Assembly: GCF_047948215.1 (NCBI RefSeq) | Contig: NC_134456.1 | Span: 16,772,230 to 16,836,229, forward strand | Origin: Lycorma delicatula | Lineage: Eukaryota > Arthropoda > Insecta > Hemiptera > Fulgoridae | Direction: 5' to 3' | DNA length: 64,000 nucleotides | Shown: positions 12,742 through 22,869 of the stretch, piece after piece | How the letters are laid out: each line of letters begins with the position of its first letter | How positions within the stretch are numbered: position 1 is the first letter of the stretch | Made by a program: the position numbers and the translations under genes | Notes under the pieces: model-generated | The model's database searches: none | Told to the model about the DNA's origin: nothing | Seen by the model: only the letters and a program-made list of their open reading frames with translations

Positions 12742-12975
12742 CTATGAAGAAAGAAACCTTATATAAAACCTCGCACGGAATGTTTATTCTTTATGAAAAG
12801 CCACGAGTTTTCAGGAGTGACGTGTGACTTGTCAACTTTACAATCCTACACATACTGTTTTATCATTTCACATACAATTTGGCATCACTTTTTTAAGCTT
12901 TTAATTAAAATAACTAGTGTTAAACAGGAATGCTAAATATTAGGTAAACCACCAAAAAAAATTAAAATATCTTAC

Positions 12976-13125
12976 TTGTTTAAATGTTGTAAGTTTATCA
13001 TCTGTCATAGCAACAAGAGCAATCAAATTTTCTGTTCGCTCTGCTTCATGCTTGATTTCTTTTTCAATACTGGAAGATAATGGATCTTCATCAAAAAATG
13101 AACTATCAGTTTGTGCATCCATACT
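12976..13125 (-). CDS. N-terminal exon of zinc-finger gene, copy 1
   Basis: The minus-strand exon is bounded by an acceptor (TTTTGTTGCAG, ending at 13126) and a donor (GTAAGAT, GT at 12974-12975). The ATG at 13122 starts 49 codons in phase 0, beginning MDAQTDSSFFDEDPLSSSIE and ending with DDKLTTFKQ. It is acidic, lacks a known domain, and is typical in length for the leader exon before a zinc-finger array, which lies 235 bases downstream. Two diverged copies lie at 15.2 and 16.7 kb; this is the only one with an intact frame. An acceptor just before the ATG implies an untranslated exon further upstream. Confidence 0.6.
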
Positions 13126-13719
13126 CTGCAACAAAACATAAAGTAATAATAATAATTTATTATCGTTATATAATTAACAGCTATTAAAAATATACCTATT
13201 TTTCTTACAATGATAAAATAAATTGATTTTCATATAAATAACTCATCCGTGTGAGTACTTCTATAATAATATTCAACTGGAACCTTTCAGTATATAATCA
13301 CACATGTTAGTGCCAGAAAAGGGAAATATTGTAACCATTGGCAGTAAATTAATAGATCAATAGAAAAATGTTTGCACTTAAGCACAATCTAAATTGTTTG
13401 GTAAAAGAAACAGGTTGCTGATGCAAATATAAAAAAACACATCAACCTGGTTTGGAAACAAAATTGTAGTGACATAGAATAAGGATTATTGAAACCCATA
13501 ACAAAGTTTCTTATAACATGCTTCATAAAGGCAAGGATAGCTTTGTACTCTTTTAAAACATTTATATAAACCATGTTAAATGTGAGCATAAAATGAATAT
13601 GTTAGTCATCTCTGTTTAAGGCATGAGGCATCTGCTCACTGTATTTTATTTGTTACGTATTGTTGTACAAAATTTTTATCTACCATAAAATGTTAGATGC
13701 AATCTGTTAAACAAAACTA

Positions 13720-14959
13720 CGAGGGTTATCTTTTCAAAGTCTGATCAGTCGCGAAATAAAAACCCGCACAAAAATCAGATCACAAAAATCACATGTCTAA
13801 AACAATAGCATCTCCCGCCAAGTGAGTGCATGTGGTAATTCGATTTCTTCAGGTTGAGGGGTGTAATGCAGCTGAAATTTATCGACGAATAAGTAATGTG
13901 TATGGTGAAACTTCAATGAGTGACAGCAAAGCGCAACAATGGTGCAGGAACTTTAAAGCAGGACGTGCAGATGTTCATGACGCAGGTGGTCAGGGAAGGA
14001 AGCGAGTGTCAACCGATGATCTTGTTGAGCGAGTGGATGAGGATATTCGAGAAAATCATCGGTTCACAATTTCTGTATTGAGTAATTAGTTTCCTTAAAT
14101 TTCAAGGTCAGCTCTCTACACCATTGTGAATGAAAAACTTCAGTACCACAAATTGTGTGTGAGATGAGTTCCCAAGATGCTATCCGACCATCACAAAACA
14201 ATAAGAATGGACGCCTCCCTAATGTTTCTTCAGCGCTACCGCAATGAAGGAGAGCATTTTTTGAACAAAATTGTCACAGGGGACAAGACATGGGTCCACT
14301 TCGAAACTGAAACCAAAGAACAATCCAAACAGTGTATGCATTCTCATTCTCCCAGTAAACCAAATAAGTTCAAGCGAACCTTCTCCAACACAAAGTATAT
14401 GGCTACTGTGTTCTGGGACCGGAATGGAGTTCTTTTGGTGGAATTCATGGAACGTGGCACGACTATCATTGCAGCCTCATACTGCGTGACTCTTCAACAT
14501 CTATAAAGGGCAATACAGAATAAGCAGAGAGGAATGTTGTCATCAGGCATTGTCTTTCTCCATGACAATGCTCGGCCGCACACTGTAGCTGTAACAAGGA
14601 AGCTCCTGCAGCGTTCTCATTGGGAAGTGTTTGATCACCCACCATACAGCCCGGACTTGGCTCCATCCGATTTTCATCTCTTTGCTCACATGAAACTCTG
14701 GCTAGGAGGACAACATTTTGGCACAGACACCAAACTGCAGACCAGCATAGAAACATGGCTGAAAACAGAAGCGGCTCCATTCTATGACGAGGGTATTGGA
14801 AAGTTGGTACCACACTACGATAAATGTCTAAATCCGAGTGGCGATTATGTAGAGAAATAGCGTAACTATGTAAGTACGTGTTACAAATAAAAACTTTGTT
14901 ATTTTCACTATGGTTTTAATTTCATGATGAATCAGACCTTGAAAAATAAATAACCCTCG
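13720..14959 (+). mobile_element. Full-length mariner element
   Basis: A 1240-base element bounded by imperfect terminal inverted repeats: CGAGGGTTAT...TTTTCAAAGTCTGAT at the left and the matching ATCAGACCTTGAAAAA...ATAACCCTCG at the right. A TA dinucleotide flanks each end (13718-13719 and 14960-14961), as expected for Tc1/mariner insertion. It contains a single transposase reading frame (separate entry). The insertion lies between zinc-finger exon copies 1 and 2 and is absent from the corresponding flank of copy 3. Confidence 0.93.
13793..14860 (+). pseudogene. Mariner transposase, inactivated by nonsense codons only
   Basis: The enzyme cuts and reinserts its own element. The ATG at 13793 (MSKTIASPAK) is followed by TGA at 13823, and further stops occur in the same frame at about 14087, 14096, 14162 and 14502. 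I found no frameshift: all segments from 13826, 14177 and 14534 to the terminal YVEK and stop at 14858 stay in one frame. The helix-turn-helix region lies before 14090. The catalytic D,D34D triad is complete: KIVTGDKTWVHFE, then FLHDNARPH, then PYSPDLAPSDFHLF, with 34 residues between the second and third Asp. Several of the stops fit CAA/CGA or TGG changing by C-to-T or G-to-A. Length, about 355 codons, matches the family. Confidence 0.93.
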
Positions 14960-15152
14960 TATTAACCCCCCTATTCACCACTAATAAATGTTTTTTACAC
15001 TATAAATCAAAATATCTTATGTCAGACATGTTTCAATGATATGTGGGCTATAAACAGTAAATAAAAATATCTTCACGAACAGAAAAATTGAAAATTCTTA
15101 CATAACTAGCTTTTATGTTTTTAAACAAAAACTAAAGAAGAAAATAGCTTAC

Positions 15153-15310
15153 TTGTTTAAAAATTGTCAGTTCATCATCAGTCCATCAGTCTTGGCAAGA
15201 TGTACAAACAAATATTCTTGTTGCCCTGTTTCATGCATGTCTTCTTTTTTAATGGGCAAATATAATGGATTTTCTTCCAAAACTGAATCGTTAGTTTATG
15301 CATTCATTCT
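15153..15310 (-). pseudogene. N-terminal zinc-finger exon, copy 2 (broken)
   Basis: Homologous to the exon at 13.0 kb, with acceptor (TTTTTTGCAG) and donor (GTAAGC) kept. The ATG at 15307 is retained, but the fourth codon, CAA in copies 1 and 3, is TAA here, so the frame stops at once. The acidic centre is still recognisable in translation. Sequence upstream of it on the minus strand (15300-15510) is shared with copy 3 at 16790-17010. Confidence 0.65.
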
Positions 15311-15540
15311 CTGCAAAAAAATATAAAGATATATTAATATCCTACTACAAAAGTGTGACTAAAAATAAGCGTGTTAAATGAAATATTACTGAAACGTAAC
15401 ATCTGATGAAGTCAAGCGCTTGGAACTACCTATATTGTTAAAGATAATTTAAGACATGTTTGTATAAAAGCGCGTTTTAATGCACTAAACTGTGTCGGTT
15501 TTATATGCAACCTGTTCATCAAAGCTATCAAAAGCTTTTT

Positions 15541-16640
15541 TATCAAAAATTTTGTTTTCGGTGAATTTAAAATTATTTATGCAAAATCAACAATTTATTT
15601 GATACTATTTTCTGTGTTATATAATTTTACTCATAAAAAATAATACATAAATATAACCTCAAACCTTTATACACAAAATAAATAAATAAATATACGCTGC
15701 AATATAAATAAAGTTTTATAAATATGAACAACAATATTCACTGTTTGAAATAGCCATCTTCAGAAATCGGTGTGTATAATAACACATTTAAATGTGGGTG
15801 AGAAGGCATGATTTGTAGGATCCTCCATGTAAACCCATGCAAACTAACAGATCGCCTCCTCAGTAACATGGTGAACTACAGAATGTCCAAGTTATCATTG
15901 GATCCGATATAAGCTCACCTAGGAAACTCAAGAACGGCTCTGTGTTGCATACATGCCAGAGACAAAATCTAAAAAGCATGGCTACACCGATGACTGGTGG
16001 TAACAACAAAATGTAGATCATTTGACGAGTCGGAGAAGGTCCTGACGGCTGACCTGGAGAAACTGAGAAAGTACTTTCGGAGATGGCGCCTCCAACCAAA
16101 TGCTACTAAAAGTTGCTTCCATCTGAGTAACAAGTTTGCTAATAGGGAGCTTAAAATTCTATTCGAGAATACATGGCTTTTTCACAATAAGATACCAAAA
16201 TACTTAGGCGTGACACTTCATAGAACGCTTTCATTTAAGGAGAACCTAATGAAAACTACACAGAAATTGAAAGCAAAAACAACATTATACATAAGCTCTG
16301 TGGAACAACGTGGGGAGCATCGGCTTCCACTTTGCGCACATCGGCTTTGAACATCGTCTTCTCGGCTGCTGAATATTGTGCGCCAGTGTGGCATAACAGC
16401 CCTTATGTTCGTAGAATTGATGCTCAACTTAATAACAATATAATAATGATTGGCGGGGTTATCAGGTCTACTCCTGTGGAATGGCTCCCGGTATTGAGGC
16501 ACATACCACCCCCGAACCTGCGCCGTATGAACTCTCTTGTAAAAGAGAACAAGAAGATTATGGACAATCGAAACCTACAAATACATGAGGATATTGAGGA
16601 TGACAATCATGGTCACCTTCGATCTAGAAAGCCAGGCTAT
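15541..16640 (+). mobile_element. Jockey-like LINE remnant, copy A, with shared AT flank
   Basis: An AT-rich lead (15541-15830) is followed by RT-derived sequence. After VIIGSDISS near 15890 an internal deletion removes the QGS-box. The segment 16020-16300 reads LEKLRKYFRRWRLQPNATKS and PKYLGVTLHRTLSFKENL. A frameshift follows, and then 16340-16600 reads FSAAEYCAPVW, IRSTPVEWLPVLR and PPPNLRRMNSLV. These are hallmarks of the region after the RT catalytic site in a Jockey/CR1-type LINE common in insects. The right edge abuts the donor of exon copy 3. The same block occurs at 19.31-20.19 kb. Confidence 0.8.
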
Positions 16641-16653
16641 CCAAACAGCTTAC

Positions 16654-16802
16654 TTGTTTAAATATTCTAAGTTCATCAGCTGTCTTAGCAAGAGTACAAA
16701 TAAATATTCTTGTTGCCCTTTTTTATGTATGTTTTCTTTTTTAATTGGCAAGGAAAATGGATTATCTTCCAAAACTGAATCACCAGTTTGTGCATCCATA
16801 CT
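16654..16802 (-). pseudogene. N-terminal zinc-finger exon, copy 3 (frame off by one)
   Basis: Third copy of the MDAQT exon on the minus strand, with acceptor (TTTTTTGTAG) and donor (GTAAGC) intact. The ATG at 16799 opens MDAQTGDSVLEDNPFSLPIK. The coding part is 146 bases against 147 in copy 1, so the frame at the donor is shifted and the ending DELRIFKQ-like segment is read in another frame. Upstream flank 16803-17010 matches the flank of copy 2. Confidence 0.65.
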
Positions 16803-17019
16803 CTACAAAAAATTAGTAATAATAATATTTTAATGTAATAGTGTGACTTAAAGTAAGAGTGATTAATAAAATATTACTGAAATGTAACATCTGACGAGTC
16901 AAGAGCTTGAACCTAACTGTAATGTCAAAGATGCTTTAAGACATGTTATGGAACAGAGCACGTTCCAAAGCATCAACCTGTGTCGGTTATGTATGGAAAT
17001 GACTTGCTATAAAAAAAAT

Positions 17020-17880
17020 CTATGCTTATAACAAATATGACATGAAAACCAGTCATTAAGTTTAACTGAATGCTCATTGAATTTCTATATCTCCAAAAAA
17101 TAGACATGAGTAAGCAATTACAGTAGAAGTCATAGTTTTTTATTACCTAAAATGATACAATTTTTTGTAAAAGAAAGGTTTTCACCGGGTATATAGACTA
17201 TGATGCTAAATTAAACAAGGATTATAGCATGTTTTTAAAGTACTAGTGGAAGCCAATTAAGTTGTATTAAAAAGAAAATTTAATTTTTACAGAATCAAAA
17301 AATTTTCAGAAGAAAAAAGATAATTAATGAGTTAATAAGTCAGTAACATAAAATAAGGATATATTCGATGAGCTATTAGAAGAACCCGAGTCAAAAGTGA
17401 GTGTCCTAACCTGACCCTAGTTATAACTTTGTCACACAAGATCTTGGGCTGACAAACGCTAGGGTTGATACTTATCGATTAGCATAAGATGACATGACAT
17501 CTCAATGTTATACTGTGTTTTTAACACAAGCATACTATTCGCGTTGGCTTCTTTCTCTTTTAATTAATCTGACATAGTAACATTTGAAATGAAAACTTGT
17601 AAAACTGCAGACTCTCATATGCCATTATCAACCAAACCAACCATTAATAAACACACGACAGATTTTTTGCATGAAATATTCAGGAACAGCATTCGATTAA
17701 CTAAACATCTAAATTTATTACAGTGTTTCTGGTAAGGCCAGACTGTATTAATTTTCTGTGGTACACAGAAGACATCGTGGAAAAGTTAAAAATTTAACAG
17801 AAAAATATAAGATTATCTCTTCTTATAGAATGTTTAAGAAAACCTTCTACAACTATCTTTTAGAGAATTGAAAAATCACA
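17020..17880. other. No recognisable gene
   Basis: CpG-poor AT-rich sequence, probably intron or intergenic DNA of the minus-strand zinc-finger locus. No coding pattern seen. Confidence 0.4.
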
Positions 17881-17891
17881 ACCAGTACATT

Positions 17892-18070
17892 AAATTTAAT
17901 CAAAAATTTAATTTATATGTAGGATATGTTCAACTGAGAAAACACAAGCACATCAAAATCTGCCTATTTCCATAAATATGTTTAATAACATATTTATGGA
18001 TTTCGATGTGCTTGTGTTTTTTTCAGTTGAAATCATATCCTACATATAAATTATATTTTTGATTAAATTT
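17892..18070. mobile_element. Foldback hairpin of about 179 bp (MITE-like)
   Basis: The left arm (17892-17980) and right arm (17988-18070) are nearly complementary over about 80 bases, joined by a loop of under 10 bases. The ends are the palindromic-looking AAATTTAATC and GATTAAATTT. Such near-complete fold-backs are typical of MITEs or snap-back elements; a hairpin RNA precursor is the alternative. No coding sequence. Confidence 0.8.
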
Positions 18071-18122
18071 GTATTATACTTGTTTGAGAATACTTCAAAG
18101 TATTTCGCCTACAGAATAATTC

Positions 18123-18262
18123 TGAATATCTGTCTCTTGGTGTTCACGACTAATTTCCTGTTTGCTTATAGGCGAGTCTGACTCCGTCCAAGGTGAGCTT
18201 CCGTAATTTCACAAAACGTAAAAAAACGATTTCTTACCTTCTAGCTATGCAAATATGATTAA
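18123..18262 (-). other. Candidate 5' exon end, copy a (duplicated block)
   Basis: On the minus strand a consensus donor (TAGAAG then GTAAGAAA, exon end about 18238) lies within a block of about 140 bases that recurs at 18613-18750. Both blocks share TAATTTCCT and GAATATCTGTCT in the same layout. The position upstream of the zinc-finger exons and the presence of acceptors before their ATGs make an untranslated first exon plausible. No coding frame is present. Confidence 0.35.
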
Positions 18263-18612
18263 CTGTTAAATCTGTTATTATACAGATTACTATATCATTA
18301 TATTTAGTTATATTAAAATACTTACAACACGTAAATAATACACACATCTTTCACTCTGTAAAAATAATTTTAATGACTACCAAACACAATCACAGAATAG
18401 ATATAATATATAACCGAGGGTGTCAACAGTGACAGCACATGGAAGGAATGCATATCATTTATACTACTGTGCTATTGGGGTGTTTGTAATCATACACCAC
18501 AGTCCACAATATATGTAAAAATAATGAAATAAGTTGCCGAGTCGGTAACCACCATGGATTCTCAAAGCTTCTACTGAACAAACGTGTGAGGAACCAATGA
18601 GTTCCTCTCGAC

Positions 18613-18780
18613 TTCAATATGATTCTGAATATCTGTCTGTTGTTCATGACTAATTTCCTATTTTCCAACAGGTCGGTTATCACTCGGACCCATTATTTCA
18701 CAAAAAATAACTAAACTTTTCTTACCTTCTGTTTTTCTAATATATTCAATAGGTTATAATAATTACTACGTTTTTTTAGT
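18613..18780 (-). other. Candidate 5' exon end, copy b
   Basis: Second copy of the block at 18.12 kb, about 490 bases away, again with a donor on the minus strand (ACAGAAG then GTAAGAAA, exon end about 18726). It lies directly downstream, in minus-strand sense, of the CpG-retaining stretch with two TATCGATG motifs, so it is the better candidate for the transcription start region. Confidence 0.35.
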
Positions 18781-18805
18781 TTTTGTTGTATCCCATAATT
18801 CGATT

Positions 18806-18830
18806 TATCGATGTACGTAGATTATCGATG
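18806..18830. promoter_or_regulatory. Two TATCGATG motifs (DRE-like)
   Basis: TATCGATG occurs at 18806-18813 and again at 18823-18830. It matches seven of eight bases of the insect DRE promoter element TATCGATA. CpG is locally preserved from about 18.1 to 19.1 kb in otherwise CpG-poor DNA. Placement just upstream of the candidate minus-strand first exon suggests a promoter, without proof. Confidence 0.3.
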
Positions 18831-19309
18831 TAACTTTTGGAGCCAGTCAATAAAATCTGTTTTCAGTATTCTATTCAATTTTCACTTTTCTCTTTGTTAT
18901 TTATGTTTTAATTAATAGATCTTTTTCTATAATTAGAATACGCGTGTCTTTAATTAAATAGAGACATAAAACGTTGCGACGAGGAGTAATATTTGTGTAC
19001 AAAAAAGGTTAAAAGAAAAACTTGCTTGTTTTTACACGTTCAAACATATTTGAGCCAAACTATCGACTGACGACATTAAATACATGAATAAAAGTTTAAT
19101 TGAATAACACTTAATTTGAATAATATTTATTTTATACTGTTAAAAATGATTGAAATATTCGTCATATAAAACAAGTTCATAGAATATATTTTGAGTAGTT
19201 TAGTTCCATTAATTCTTCGGATGACGATTTAATAGGCAGGAGAGTTACCGGCGGCTTGTGAAAGGTTATATATATGATTCAAACAATTTTATTTTATGAC
19301 AGTCCATTT

Positions 19310-20190
19310 TATAAAAAATTTTGTTTTTGGTGAATTTAAATTTATTTATGCATAATCAAGAATTTATCTGATACTATTTTCTGTATCATATAATGTTACT
19401 CATAAAAAATAATACATAACTATAACCTCAAACCTTGATACACTATTTTTACAAAATAAATAAATAAATATGCACTGCAATATAAATAAATTTTTATGAA
19501 TATGAAGAACAATATTCATTGTTTGAAATATCCGTCTTCAAAACTCCGTGTATATAATTATACATTTAAATATATATTTAAATGTTTTCCTCCCTGTAAT
19601 CCCATGCAAACTAACAGCTCGCCTCTTTAATAACATGTTGAACTACAGAATGTTCCAAGTTATCATGGGATCCGATATAAGCTCACTTAGGAAACTCAAG
19701 AACGGCCTGCCACAAGGATCGGTACTTGCGCCTCTCATTTCAGCTTCTGTTTTACAGACATGTCAGTGACAAGACTTAAAAAGCATGGCTACGCCGATGA
19801 CTGGGTGCTAACAACAAAATGTAGATCATTTGAAGAGTCACAGGAGGTCCTGATGGCTGATCAGGAGAAAATGGGACCACAGAGCAGAATAACGAAATCT
19901 CATGTATTACTCAAAAGCGCTGGGTTTTGACTTTCCCCTTAAGACTTGGTCAACGCTAAACAGAAACTCAGCAAACTGAGCATTTTTACAAACTCAGCAT
20001 GGTAGATATTTCCTGTATAAATGGGGTAAAACACCGACGCCGCTTTGTGAGTGTGGTGAAAATTACACTGTTAAGCACATTACAGAAGTTTGCTCTAGGA
20101 CAACTTATGAAGGGTATCCTGAAGATTTCCTGATGGCAATTCCAGAATCAGTAGCTTATATTAATTTGTTGAATGTTTGTTTGTAATTTT
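19310..20190 (+). mobile_element. Jockey-like LINE remnant, copy B, with the same AT flank
   Basis: The AT lead 19310-19570 matches 15541-15830 almost base for base. RT sequence follows: YRMFQVIMGSDISSLRKLKN, then LPQGSVLAPL (QGS box), and in another frame GYADDWVLTTKCRSFEESQE, which contains the catalytic YADD. A deletion removes the middle. The C-terminal end is present at 20025-20187: CECGENYTVKHI, then TYEGYPEDFLMAIPES and a stop. Frameshifts make it inactive. Copies A and B carry different deletions. Confidence 0.82.
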
Positions 20191-20289
20191 TGACTGTAAT
20201 TGGTGTTGCGTGTTGGAGCCATATACTAAATAAATATATATTTATTACGACTCAACCAATATTTTTAATATTTACAACTCGTGCTAATC

Positions 20290-20850
20290 ATTTAATTGCA
20301 CTGACCAACAGACTGAATTTGACACTACATGCATGTGTAAAGTCAAATTTTTCAAAATTTGAAAACAAATTTCAACAATACAAAGAAAGATTTGATAACT
20401 TTCTTATTATGAAGCGACACATCAAAAACAGTCCCCTTAAACAGACTGTTAAAACAGTCCTGTTTTCAGTCCTGAAAACTTGGAGGTTTAAAGTTATCAG
20501 TGGCACCAAGAAAACTACATACTCTAACGTATGACGAAATAGTTCAAACTTTGACCGATTAGTAAGTGAGAAAAAGAATCTATTAGTTGAAAGACATAAA
20601 TTCCTCTCACAAAAACAAGGATCAAATCAACCAATTCCAGATTTTGTCACACAATTACCTAAATATATTTCAACATGTGAATTCCAATGCAAATGTAAAA
20701 AGTTTATACCAGATCTTTTTCTGCATCTTTTCTGCACAATTTACTAGAGGACTTTCCAACCAAGACTACGTTATCAATTTTTGCTAGATGATTCAAAATC
20801 TTTTCAAGATGCAGTTTCGAAAGTTCAAACCTTAGAAGCACCATTCCTTT
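20290..20850 (+). mobile_element. Ty3/gypsy-type gag remnant
   Basis: Frames at 20330-20600 read FENKFQQYKERFDNFL, then DEIVQTLTD in a second frame, then KKNLLVERHKFLSQKQGSNQ; 20640-20840 read CEFQCKCKKFIPDLFL and DDSKSFQDAVSKVQTLEA. Spacing and wording match the capsid-like domain of Ty3/gypsy gag. Several frameshifts and a stop break it. No protease, RT, integrase or LTR was found next to it, so it is a fragment. Confidence 0.65.
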
Positions 20851-21689
20851 TTTATGTTAAATTTTAGCAACATGGCACCGTTTGTATTTTATATTTCTTA
20901 TAAGGCTGAATTCAATATTATTATGTTATTTAGTAATTTTTTTACTAATAATTTAATGGAAGTGGTTCAAAGGATATTAAGAAAAAATTATCAAATGTAT
21001 TTATTTATATTTTTAAAGGAAAAAATAAATCTGAATTATTTCTTGATTTCGGTTTTTTCTGATGTCAGACAATGTAAAACCTTTCCATAACTTTTGTTTT
21101 TTTTTAATCAAACATTCTAATGTTAGATTAAAAATTAGAATGTTTTATTAAAACAATCTAATTATTAAAAATTAAAAATAATATGAACTAAAAAATTACA
21201 TTTAGAGAAAACTTAATATAACAATTACCTTTAAATTTTGATTGAAGAACAAAAAGAACAAATCTGTATAACCTAAACTACTTAAAACATATTCTAACTC
21301 CAAACCTGGTCATTTACATTTCATAATTACATGATACTATTTTAGAAATTAACAAATAGAATAATTAATTGCAATAAAGTTAAAAATTTGGTAACAGAAT
21401 TACAGACTTATTAAACACGACATTTGTAACTTAAATTATTAAGCCTTTAAAGAAATACAATTTGTTATTAATTAATGTAGGAAATAAAAAACATAAAAAC
21501 CAGGAAAAAATTTTAATGAGATTAATCTCTTCTTTTCAAATTCATCAATTGGTCTTACAAACTTTATAAACTAAATGTTTACAAGTGTATCAATCTGTTA
21601 TGATGATTTTTTTAATCTTCAGGTATAGAAATTATCGCTTCAAGTGTAATGAATAAAATATCTCTTTACAACAAATTTTTTTTCTCATC

Positions 21690-22860
21690 ATTTATTGTCT
21701 TAACTCCTGGACTTTCACTTCATTATCTTTATAAAATATAATACACATTAAAATAATTGAACAAATATTTTTTCTATTAAAATTGTATTTGTGAAATTGA
21801 CTCAAATAGCTAATACAAATTTCCTTTTTGCACATTAATCCAGTAACTTGGTCTTCATCTCTACAAACATTAATGTTTGTTTTTCTTGTACTTGATGAAC
21901 ATTTAAAGTATTTGTTTAAATCATCTTTGTTACTGTCTTCATACTTGATGTAACTTGAAAGATCTTTCATTTCTCTTAGTATGTGAGTGTACTATCTGGT
22001 GTGCTATCATTGTGTGCTTGAAAGGTATTATGTCGTTCTTTGTACTTTCACTTGGTGGATTTAATATTTCTTCATTCATCTTTTGTAATCAATGTTTTTT
22101 TACATTTTGTCTTAAAAGAATTTTGTAATCTTTCAATGGAACTAACATCCGTTCCTTAAAGAACTATTCTATCAGCTATGTTTAACTGCAATCCCATCTA
22201 GCATTCCCTTCTCATGTCCAACTTTATAAATAACATGATGCTAGTTTAGGTCTGGGAAGATATCTATTAAAAAATCTACAAACATAAAACACTTATATAT
22301 TTTTCTACGCTGTTACTGAAAAAAAAGTATAACATTAAGATTTGGTTTATGTTCATTTGCAAACTTGAAAATGGAGTATTAAGTGCAATTAAGTATTAAG
22401 TGGAGTACAAGCATAGTTGCTGGGTCATGTTTTAAGTTTTTTGGCAATGTGAAGAATGATTTAACATTTAAATTATTATTTTGTGTTCTCTACAAAACAA
22501 TAAAAAGTATACAGAGTTACTTGCAGACCACCAGAGTGAAAACTTGGCATTTCCTCACCATATTTTATAGCATAATTTTTACTAAAATTAATGTCAAGTA
22601 ATCATTTTCATTCATGCATTTATTACAATAACTTCATAATTCTTAGATTTCTTCATAATCATCAACAAACTACATACAAAATTAATAGCAGATTTTTGTT
22701 GAAATCTAACTATGTGTGACTTTCTTAGTATTCCCTTGCTTACCTTTAAATTCTGTTTTGTAAGGTCCAACACAGTAGTAATACAAATTAGTTTCACAAT
22801 TAAATTCATTGGATTTAATATTCTTACTCTCACATTTCTGGCAAGATTGTAACAAGCAAA
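21690..22860 (-). mobile_element. Transposase-like remnant of unassigned superfamily (C-terminal half)
   Basis: On the minus strand, broken frames preserve NYAIKYGEEMPSFHSGGLQV (about 22550) and VGHEKGMLDG followed by HSADRIV and GTDVSSIERLQNS (about 22100-22230). This layout recalls a transposase-like family repeated in many insect genomes whose members carry an acidic NY motif and a GHGKG-type motif. Stops and frameshifts are frequent. I cannot name the superfamily. A probable N-terminal piece of the same family lies at 25.45-25.65 kb. Confidence 0.35.
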
Positions 22861-22869
22861 ACACTAAAT

